Of a DNA stretch of 12,670 nucleotides, positions 7,072-12,670 are shown piece by piece. The stretch is from Candidatus Zambryskiibacteriota bacterium. GTDB lineage: Bacteria > Patescibacteriota > Minisyncoccia > Phycocordibacterales > Zambryskibacteraceae. Both the position numbers and the translations under genes were made by a program. The notes beneath the pieces are model-generated. The model was not told the origin of the DNA and did not search any database. It worked only from the letters and a program-made list of their open reading frames with translations. Position 1 is the stretch's first letter, and every line of letters begins with the position of its first letter. The stretch covers positions 1-12,670 of the forward strand of contig JANLIM010000035.1 of assembly GCA_024654145.1 (NCBI GenBank), written 5' to 3'.

Positions 7072-7453
7072 CTTGTGGTGGGTTTATAGGATTCTCTTGT
7101 ATTAATCTGACCCGTACGCTTTCTGTATGCTCTCGGCCAAAGCGGTCGCGGACTATTACTGTTATTATACTGGTGCCTGGAGAGAGGAGCAAAATCTCCG
7201 TCCACAGGCCATTTTCATCTATATAGATTTGTCTGCCGTTGAGTGTGATTCTTGCAATATTACTCGCCGTGCCGCTTATGGTAAGCAGTGGATCGTAGAC
7301 TACTTCAGCGTCTCTGGGTGTCTCGATCTTAACCATCGGTCCGAGTATGAGAAACCTAGCTTGAAAGAGAACATATAAGAGAAAGACGACCCCAAGTGCC
7401 AGAAGAGCAATCTGTTTGGGGGAGAGGCTAATTCTCATCCTCATCATTTTCAT
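7013..7453 (-). CDS. Membrane-anchored single Ig-like domain protein, function unknown
   Basis: A small protein of about 146 residues. A basic N-terminus is followed by one hydrophobic segment (IALLALGVVFLLYVLFQARFLIL), probably a signal anchor. After this comes a single beta-sandwich-like domain (about residues 41-110) with DPLLTISGTASNIARITLNGRQI and PGTSIITVIVRDRFGRE, typical of bacterial Ig-like folds, and a Ser/Thr/Asn/Glu-rich tail. The domain would face outside. Start choice is difficult: a GTG at 7462 and ATGs at 7453, 7447, 7444 and 7438 are all in frame; a GAGG upstream favours 7453 or 7447. It overlaps the end of ftsK and the start of recA, so translation is likely coupled. It is the only gene in the window ending in TGA. 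Confidence 0.75.
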   Translation of the reverse strand: MKMMRMRISLSPKQIALLALGVVFLLYVLFQARFLILGPMVKIETPRDAEVVYDPLLTISGTASNIARITLNGRQIYIDENGLWTEILLLSPGTSIITVIVRDRFGREHTESVRVRLIQENPINPPQDDQEQENSTSTPSTSENES

Positions 7454-9668
7454 GATCCTCACTCAATAATCCAGAAGAGGTTTCGTCTGTACTAGCGGGG
7501 GACTCTTCTCCAGATTCGAAGCGTGGGGCGTTTAATACCTCTCGTGGTTTAGCTCCTGAGCCGGCACCTATCACTCCACGCTCCTCGAGCATGTCCATAA
7601 GTCTGGCGGCACGAGCATAGCCAATGCGCAGTTTGCGTTGGAGAAATGATGTTGAGGCCTTGCCCGCACCCACCACAGTGGCTCGTGCCTCTTCGTAGAG
7701 TTCATCATCATCACCGTCGAAGTCGTCTTCGCTTTCAAGTGAAGCAGAGAAGATAGAGTTGGATGTGTTTTCTGTAGAGAAGTTTATCTCGTCCTGTAGC
7801 TCGTCAGCGTAAGCATCTTTGAGATATTTTGCCACTGCCTTCACCTCGGGTTCTCTAATATAAGCAGATTGTATGCGGACAGGCTTGGACATTTCTCCAG
7901 ATTGGAAGAGTAAGTCTCCGGCACCCAAAAGCTTCTCTGCGCCTGCTGCGTCGAGAATGGTGCGTGAATCTATTTGGGATGACACCTGGAGTGCAATGCG
8001 GGAAGGAATGTTTGCTTTAATAAGACCGGTGATGACGTTTACAGATGGTCTCTGTGTAGAGAGGATGAGGTGAATGCCAACAGCACGACTCATTTGCGCC
8101 AGACGTACAATAGCCGCTTCAAGCTCGCGTGGGTAAGACTGCATGAGGTCTGCGAGCTCGTCGATGATGACCACTGTGTATGGCATAGCGTCTGGTACTT
8201 CTTCGCCTTCTTTTTTCTTTTCTATAATCGGAAGCAGGATGTTTTTATGATACGAGTCGATGTCTCGCACAGCGTTTTTCTCTAATATGTCGTAGCGACG
8301 ATCCATTTCTTTAGCAAGCCATTTGAGCGCCATGATGGCCTTTTTTGGGTCTGTGATGACTGGTGTAAGTAGGTGCGGTATGCCGTTATACAAAGTAAGC
8401 TCAACGCGCTTTGGGTCTATCATTATGAACTTGAGGTTTTCTGGAGGATTCCTGTAAAGGAGGGAGGTGATGATAGCGTGTATGGTTACAGATTTGCCTG
8501 ATCCTGTAGCGCCCGCGATGAGGCAGTGTGGCATTCTAGCAATGTTGTCGAAGACAGACCGACCGGTAATGTCTCTACCTAGGGCGATGAGGAGAGGAAG
8601 AGGAGAATCTGTGTACCTGCTCTCACCAATAAGTGAACCAAGTCCCACACTGGATTTGGTTGTGTTTGGCACTTCAATACCCACAAGGGACTTGCCGGGG
8701 ATAGGAGCTTCGATGCGGACAGGGTGGGCAGCGAGGGCAAGCTCGAGATTTGTCTGGAGGCCAAGAATTTTAGAGAGCTTCACACCCTCGGCTGGCTTCA
8801 TGGCGTAACGAGTAACAGATGGTCCGATAGAAATTTCATCCATCTCGACGACGATGCCAAAGTTTAAGAGAGTCCTTTTAATAAGGTTTGCATTTGCTTT
8901 GATGTCGCCGACACCAGCCTTACCACTATCTCTCTCTAGAAGAGAGAGGGGAGGGGGAGCCCAAAGCTTACCGCTCCTTCGTATCATCATAGGTGTAAAC
9001 CCATCATCCTCCTTTTGCTTCTTGTCTCTCGCTTCTTGTATCTTGCTTGCCCCGAGCGAAGTCGAGGGGTCTCTTGTTTCTTCATTTGCTGTCTCCACCA
9101 CTCTGTCGATCATCGCTTCTTCATTGGCCGTGCGCTCCACTTCGTCGATTTCTTTTTTCGAAAATATTCTCTTCACGAGTGCGACCATGTCCATGCGGAT
9201 GTTGATGTCAAAGATGACAAGCACCGAGACAATGATAAATGCTAGTAAGAGAATGGTCGTGAGGTATACGTCAAAGAGGGAGACAAGAGGCTCAGAGATG
9301 AATCCGCCCGTGATCCCACCTCTTCTGGATAGGAGGTTGACCAGACCTAAGGATGAGATGAAAAAAAGTATGGACCCAATGATTTGTGGTATGGCGATGT
9401 TCCTTTCCCTCTCATGGATAAATGAGATAGAGAGAAGGAGGAAGACTAGAGGCATGAGATAGTATCCGATGCCAAAGAGGTATGAGAGCACCTCATATGT
9501 AAATGTTCCTACTCGTCCCGCACTAGAGAAAGCGCCGAGAAGGAGGAAGATAGCGACCACTAGGGCAAAAACACCGAGGATGGTGTTTGAGGTCTCTCTG
9601 GAAGTAATCTTAAAAATTGCCAGTGAGGGTGCTTCTGATTCTGAGTTTCTTTTCTTTCTTCTAGCCAT
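7428..9668 (-). CDS. ftsK: DNA translocase FtsK/SpoIIIE
   Basis: A membrane-anchored ATPase that pumps chromosomal DNA through the closing division septum. From the ATG at 9668 it is 746 residues. There are four N-terminal membrane segments (about 29-50, 60-85, 95-112, 135-154), then a short charged linker (about 160-225). The motor begins at WAPPPLSLLE, with Walker A GATGSGKS (386-393) and Walker B VVIIDELADL (499-508). The C-terminal winged-helix gamma domain contains QRKLRIGYARAARLMDMLEERGVIG and reads DNA polarity signals. A GTG 24 bases upstream (9692) is in frame, but the ATG is preferred because MARRKKR is a typical start and GAGA lies upstream. The linker carries a repeat-derived insertion (DPSTSLGA). 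The tail is acidic. Confidence 0.96.
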   Translation of the reverse strand: MARRKKRNSESEAPSLAIFKITSRETSNTILGVFALVVAIFLLLGAFSSAGRVGTFTYEVLSYLFGIGYYLMPLVFLLLSISFIHERERNIAIPQIIGSILFFISSLGLVNLLSRRGGITGGFISEPLVSLFDVYLTTILLLAFIIVSVLVIFDINIRMDMVALVKRIFSKKEIDEVERTANEEAMIDRVVETANEETRDPSTSLGASKIQEARDKKQKEDDGFTPMMIRRSGKLWAPPPLSLLERDSGKAGVGDIKANANLIKRTLLNFGIVVEMDEISIGPSVTRYAMKPAEGVKLSKILGLQTNLELALAAHPVRIEAPIPGKSLVGIEVPNTTKSSVGLGSLIGESRYTDSPLPLLIALGRDITGRSVFDNIARMPHCLIAGATGSGKSVTIHAIITSLLYRNPPENLKFIMIDPKRVELTLYNGIPHLLTPVITDPKKAIMALKWLAKEMDRRYDILEKNAVRDIDSYHKNILLPIIEKKKEGEEVPDAMPYTVVIIDELADLMQSYPRELEAAIVRLAQMSRAVGIHLILSTQRPSVNVITGLIKANIPSRIALQVSSQIDSRTILDAAGAEKLLGAGDLLFQSGEMSKPVRIQSAYIREPEVKAVAKYLKDAYADELQDEINFSTENTSNSIFSASLESEDDFDGDDDELYEEARATVVGAGKASTSFLQRKLRIGYARAARLMDMLEERGVIGAGSGAKPREVLNAPRFESGEESPASTDETSSGLLSEDHENDEDEN
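9050..9069. repeat. Palindromic repeat inserted in frame in the ftsK linker
   Basis: The 20-bp sequence CCCCGAGCGAAGTCGAGGGG has self-complementary ends (CCCC / GGGG plus inner bases) and, on the minus strand, encodes DPSTSLGA (residues 200-207 of FtsK). I recall the same translated words as a widespread dispersed repeat in metagenomic and Patescibacteria genomes. The flanking DNA (about 9015-9048), rich in CTTCTTGTCTC and CTTCTTGTATC units, encodes SKIQEARDKKQ and also looks repeat-derived. Only one copy is visible here, so dispersal cannot be shown from this window. Confidence 0.65.
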
Positions 9669-9696
9669 GTGTTTTCTCGATAATAATAACACATGG
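9665..9696 (-). promoter_or_regulatory. ftsK: Inverted repeat spanning the ftsK start codon
   Basis: CCATGTGTT (9665-9673) and AACACATGG (9688-9696) form a perfect 9-bp inverted repeat with a 14-base loop. In the ftsK message the start codon lies in the 3' arm and the weak GAGA ribosome-binding sequence lies at the loop edge. It could be an mRNA hairpin that limits initiation or an operator site. The sequence shows only the symmetry. Confidence 0.45.
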
Positions 9697-9725
9697 TTAT
9701 TAACAGTTTATGCACTTAATTTCTC

Positions 9726-9754
9726 TTGCAAAATTTGTCCGTAAAACACATAAT
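9726..9754 (+). promoter_or_regulatory. Likely promoter for the HTH-protein gene
   Basis: TTGCAA (9726-9731), 17-base spacer, CATAAT (9749-9754) is a good sigma-70-like pair, with start expected near 9761 and a leader of about 77 nt. TTGCAA is its own reverse complement, so it could also act as a -35 box for ftsK in the other direction, though the matching -10 on that strand is weak. The rest of the 169-bp gap (9669-9837) holds several RGACA boxes and no gene. Confidence 0.45.
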
Positions 9755-9837
9755 GGACGTACTTGCAATAAAGGACATTATATGGTAAAGTTAAAGGACA
9801 GCATAAAAGACATAAGTAATAAGCCATTATCTAAGAC

Positions 9838-10578
9838 ATGTCCAATATAACTCAAAAGCCCGAAAAAATAGCTTCAGCCCTATATTTACTGACGAGCTTC
9901 TTTACCGACCCTGAGCCTATTAAATGGAAACTTCGCGCTCTCGCAGGTGATCTTATTTCTGTCGGACTTTCTTTGTCGAGCAATATGTTCAAAGAAAGGG
10001 AAGCAGCTCGTTTGGAAATTAGAATCATTGTCCTAGAAGTCGGCTCACTTATTTCTGTTGCCAAAAACGCCGGACTCATCTCCGAACCCAACTACACTCT
10101 CCTCCACGGCGAACTTTTGAAATATCTAGAATTACTAGGCTTCCCAGCCGGTTTGAGAGAAGAGAATGGACTCGCCGTCCTCTCACAAAACTTCTTTGCT
10201 ACAGAAGAAAACAGGCTTTCTGCGCCAGCGCAAAGTGAAGAAATTAGAGAAAAAGACAAAACTCAAGAAGGGAAAAAGTCCTATTTGCAGAGCTTCGATA
10301 ACCGAGCAAATGATGCCCAGAGTCAAGGACAAAAACAAAGAGAAAACAAAGATAAAGACCTCAAAGAATACGGTGCAGTATCGGTAAAAAAGAACAGTCG
10401 CCAGAGTGTCATCATAGGGCTACTTAAACGCAAGAAAGAAATCATGATAAAGGACGTCTCACCATTAATCAGCGGCTGTAGTGAGAAAACGATACAAAGG
10501 GAACTTTCCGCAATGGTACAGGCTGGGATACTTAGAAAAACAGGGGAGAAACGCTGGAGTCGTTACAGCTTGGCTTAA
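9838..10578 (+). CDS. Putative DNA-binding protein with C-terminal winged-helix domain
   Basis: This 246-residue protein has two folded ends joined by a charged linker. The N-terminal part (about 1-110) is all helical, with KIASALYLLTSFFTDPEPIKWKLRALA and further helices. The middle (about 130-180) is Lys/Glu/Gln-rich and probably disordered. The C-terminus (about 187-246) reads as a DeoR-like helix-turn-helix: RQSVIIGLLKRKKEIMIKDVSPLI, SEKTIQRELSAMVQAGIL and a wing RKTGEKRWSRYSL. I associate this architecture with Parcubacteria, where its role is not established as far as I know. It is divergent from ftsK and upstream of the surface protein gene, but no target is shown. Lys-rich codons (AAA, AAG) dominate the linker. 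Confidence 0.75.
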   Translation: MSNITQKPEKIASALYLLTSFFTDPEPIKWKLRALAGDLISVGLSLSSNMFKEREAARLEIRIIVLEVGSLISVAKNAGLISEPNYTLLHGELLKYLELLGFPAGLREENGLAVLSQNFFATEENRLSAPAQSEEIREKDKTQEGKKSYLQSFDNRANDAQSQGQKQRENKDKDLKEYGAVSVKKNSRQSVIIGLLKRKKEIMIKDVSPLISGCSEKTIQRELSAMVQAGILRKTGEKRWSRYSLA

Positions 10579-10591
10579 TTCACGCCTGAGC

Positions 10592-10620
10592 TTGCGACTC
10601 CAGCCCAAAATGGCTATAAT
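10592..10620 (+). promoter_or_regulatory. Upstream promoter P1 of the surface-protein gene
   Basis: TTGCGA (10592-10597), 17-base spacer, perfect TATAAT (10615-10620). It lies just after the stop of the HTH-protein gene and reads towards the surface-protein gene. The predicted leader would be about 160 nt. Confidence 0.5.
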
Positions 10621-10640
10621 GACCCTTATCCACAGGATAT

Positions 10641-10669
10641 TTGGATTTAGCTTATAAATCCTTTATAAT
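10641..10669 (+). promoter_or_regulatory. Downstream promoter P2 of the surface-protein gene
   Basis: TTGGAT (10641-10646), 17-base spacer, perfect TATAAT (10664-10669), giving a leader of about 110 nt. Together with P1 this makes tandem promoters with identical spacing 49 bp apart, consistent with strong expression of an abundant envelope protein. Confidence 0.6.
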
Positions 10670-10680
10670 TCTATGGTGTC

Positions 10681-10770
10681 TTGCTGACAAAGGCATAATC
10701 CGTTGTCGGCAAATTAGTACCCGCGAACGTTTCTCCGCAAACTTTAGAAATATTGGAGAAACGCAAGCGC
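10681..10770 (+). promoter_or_regulatory. Two 5'-leader hairpins before the surface-protein gene
   Basis: Hairpin 1 pairs TTGCTGACAA (10681-10690) with TTGTCGGCAA (10703-10712), 10 bp including one G-U pair and a 12-base loop. Hairpin 2 pairs CGTTTCTCC (10728-10736) with GGAGAAACG (10755-10763), 9 bp perfect with an 18-base loop, extended by GCG / CGC (10723-10725 with 10768-10770) across a small internal loop. Neither is followed by a T run, so they are not terminators. They may stabilise the message or regulate it. The 17 bases before the ATG are almost pure A/T with no Shine-Dalgarno. Confidence 0.5.
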
Positions 10771-10787
10771 ATTAAAATTAATTAAAA

Positions 10788-12670
10788 ATGTTAAAAACTA
10801 GAATCGCAAAGATCGCTGGTCTTACACTCGGCGTTACTTTCGCTCTCGGCCTCTCAGTTAACACTGCAGGAGCTCAGACGATTGCCGAACTTCAGGCACA
10901 GATCAATGCACTTATGGCACAGCTCGCTGCTCTTCAGGGCGGAGCTAATGCTAATACCAGTTACACCTTCACTCAGAACTTGACTGTAGGTTCAACTGGA
11001 GCAGATGTTACAAGTCTGCAGCAGTTTCTCGTTGGTGGAGGTTACCTCAACATGCCAGCAGGTGTTGCTTACGGTTACTTCGGTCCTTTGACCAGAGCAG
11101 CAGTAGCACAGTGGCAGGCAGCTAATAGCGTTGCGCCAGCTGTTGGTTACTGGGGTCCGCTCTCACGAGCAAAGGCTAACTCTATGGCAACCGCAGGTGG
11201 TACAGGAACAGTTCCTGGCACAACTATCGGAGGTGGCACAACTGTAGATGGTACTATCACAACTCCTGGAGTTGAGGGTACTCTTACTGCAAGACTTGCT
11301 TCTACTCCTGTAGCTGTAAAGCTTTACGAGGGTGGATCAAAGGTAGCAGTTATGGGTATTGAGATTGAGGCAGACCTCTCAGACATCAGAATTGAGAGAA
11401 TCAAACTTCAGCTCGATGACACCGATGGAGATACTAGCGATGCTGACTTTTATAGGAAGGTCGCTTCAAGACTCTACGTCATGGACGGTTCAACCGTACT
11501 TGCTTCTGTAGATCTTAACTCAGACACTGTTATCAAGGAGTCTGACAACAATTACTACGTTACTGTTACTGGTCTGAATTTCGTAGTTTCTAAGGACACT
11601 AAGAAAACAGTTCAGGTAGCCCTTGATGCTAAAGCTTCTTGGGACAGTACTTATGACGCAGAGTCATGGGGTCTCGTAGTTGTTGCTAACGGAGTTCGTG
11701 GTGTAGACGGCGCAGGTATCAACTTGTACAGCCCTACATCAGCTCTTTCTGCAAGGACATTCACTTCAGAAGCTGACATCATTGCTAACGCAACACTTCA
11801 AATTATCCAGAACTCTAGTACTCCAGCAGCAGGATTGGTTATAGCTGCTGCAGGTGCTGACGAGGATGAGAAGGCCGGAGTTGAACTCTTGAAGTTCGAC
11901 CTCAAGGCTGAGAAGGATGCAGTTACAGTTACTGAACTTCAGGCAAACATCGTTCACAGCGCTACTGGTGGTGCTACAACCACAACCATCTACTTGATGG
12001 AAGGTTCAACAGTTATCGACAGCATCAGTGCTTCAGCATTGGCTGCTGGTACTGTAGAAATAACCTTCGATGAAGAGTTTACAGTTTCTAAGGATTCAAC
12101 CCGAACTCTTAGAATCGTTGCTGACTTTGTAGATGCTAACGGCACTGCAAAGACTTACAGCGCAACTGTTGTAGCAGCTGAACAAGTTACAGCTGAGAAC
12201 TCAGAGGGTACAGCTATCACAGAATCTGGTTCAGCAACTGGTAACACTCTTACCATCATGAACGCAGGTCCAGAGATTAGCTTGGCTTCCAAGTCAATCA
12301 CCAAGACTGAAATTCAGTTCTCTGGTGCTACATCTTCTGCTAAGGCAACCTTCAATATCACATTGAAGGCCGTAGGTAGCGACATCTACTTCGGTACACA
12401 GTCTGCTTCTACAACCTTCGGCTTCGCGCCTTACAAGGGAGGTACTTACTACTCAAACACAGCTGTTGCTTCGTCAACAAGCTGGGCAATTCCTCCAGGA
12501 GTGGTAATATCTGGCCTTTCAACTGGTCAAGCGTTCAAGCTTCAAGAAGGTAACTCAGTTACTATCCCTGTAGACTTCCTCTTCGAGGGTAGAACATCAG
12601 AAGGCGCTCTTATTGCAACTGACGCATACTCAGTTGGCCTAGAGAACGTCAACTGGTCAACAACTGGTGC
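10788..12670 (+). CDS. Secreted S-layer-like surface protein with peptidoglycan-binding-like domain (3' end outside window)
   Basis: The frame is open from the ATG at 10788 to the right edge: 627 residues without a stop. A signal peptide is clear (KTRIAKIAGLTLGVTFALGL, cleavage probably after the AGA at 27-29). Next is a short coiled-coil-like stretch (about 32-50), then a peptidoglycan-binding-1-like domain (about 58-132, with LTVGSTGADVTSLQQFL and YGYFGPLTRAAVAQWQA), a Gly/Thr linker (132-160), and large beta-rich repeats to the end. Two repeats of about 172 residues are visible, with RLYVMDGSTVLAS and TIYLMEGSTVIDS as matching landmarks, and a third begins near 488. Codon use is strongly biased to GCT/GCA, ACT/ACA, CTT/CTC and GGT, unlike the neighbours, as expected for a very highly expressed gene. 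Role inferred: a major envelope or S-layer protein anchored to the cell wall. Confidence 0.88.
   Translation, partial: MLKTRIAKIAGLTLGVTFALGLSVNTAGAQTIAELQAQINALMAQLAALQGGANANTSYTFTQNLTVGSTGADVTSLQQFLVGGGYLNMPAGVAYGYFGPLTRAAVAQWQAANSVAPAVGYWGPLSRAKANSMATAGGTGTVPGTTIGGGTTVDGTITTPGVEGTLTARLASTPVAVKLYEGGSKVAVMGIEIEADLSDIRIERIKLQLDDTDGDTSDADFYRKVASRLYVMDGSTVLASVDLNSDTVIKESDNNYYVTVTGLNFVVSKDTKKTVQVALDAKASWDSTYDAESWGLVVVANGVRGVDGAGINLYSPTSALSARTFTSEADIIANATLQIIQNSSTPAAGLVIAAAGADEDEKAGVELLKFDLKAEKDAVTVTELQANIVHSATGGATTTTIYLMEGSTVIDSISASALAAGTVEITFDEEFTVSKDSTRTLRIVADFVDANGTAKTYSATVVAAEQVTAENSEGTAITESGSATGNTLTIMNAGPEISLASKSITKTEIQFSGATSSAKATFNITLKAVGSDIYFGTQSASTTFGFAPYKGGTYYSNTAVASSTSWAIPPGVVISGLSTGQAFKLQEGNSVTIPVDFLFEGRTSEGALIATDAYSVGLENVNWSTTG

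Noticed and set aside
6542..7105. Plus-strand open frame of 187 codons opposite recA
   Set aside because: It is the antisense shadow of recA; the true gene carries all catalytic motifs.
8930..8960. CTCTCTCTAGAAGAGAGAGGGGAGGGGGA inside ftsK resembles a CT-rich palindromic repeat
   Set aside because: On the coding strand it encodes the conserved PPLSLLE start of the FtsK motor domain, so family conservation explains it; at most the base composition is odd.
8854..9462. Long plus-strand open frame of 202 codons opposite ftsK
   Set aside because: It is antisense to a well-conserved part of ftsK, shows low-complexity translation, and has no recognisable domain.
10600..10617. AGCC / GGCT hairpin after the HTH-protein gene as a terminator
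   Set aside because: The stem is only 4 bp, is not followed by a T run, and overlaps a better promoter call.

Overview
The window looks like a chromosomal segment of a Candidate Phyla Radiation / Patescibacteria bacterium, most likely from the Parcubacteria side. This placement is inference. It rests on the mix of compact, overlapping housekeeping genes, a divergent EF-P tip loop, an N-terminal four-helix-like / C-terminal HTH protein of a kind I associate with these genomes, an S-layer-like protein with a peptidoglycan-binding-like domain, and GC-rich palindromic repeats inserted in frame within essential genes. The genetic code is standard: one gene ends in TGA and the others in TAA or TAG. 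Shine-Dalgarno sequences are weak or absent before many genes.

Layout. Positions 1-5188 hold a tightly packed plus-strand block: the 3' part of an M16 peptidase, an AI-2E/PerM family membrane protein, methionyl-tRNA synthetase (metG), a TatD-family hydrolase, then the classic rpsF-ssb-rpsR cluster (S6, single-stranded DNA-binding protein, S18). Positions 5300-9668 hold a minus-strand block, read right to left: ftsK, a small membrane-anchored Ig-like protein, recA and efp. The ftsK, Ig-like and recA genes overlap at their ends. The two blocks converge at about 5190-5300. To the right, divergent from ftsK, lies a plus-strand gene for a putative HTH regulator (9838-10578). After it comes a 209-bp intergenic region with two consensus-like promoters and two 5'-leader hairpins, leading into a large secreted surface protein (10788 to the right edge, incomplete).

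The most unusual signal is a pair of related, highly structured intergenic elements, one between rpsR and efp (5195-5295) and one between recA and efp (5893-6015). Both have 20-bp outer arms beginning GCAAA and ending AAAAA. Both have, exactly 9 nt further in, a 7-bp hairpin with the same TGCT loop but completely different (covarying) stem bases, and both share a CTCCGT..GCTTTTT segment before the right arm. Both lie right after the stop codon of a minus-strand gene. They look like two members of one dispersed structured element family that may double as transcription terminators.

Two other repeats lie inside coding sequence, in frame: one in the linker of ftsK (encoding DPSTSLGA) and one in rpsF (encoding PAEASAKEG). 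No rRNA, tRNA, CRISPR array, transposase or phage gene was seen.
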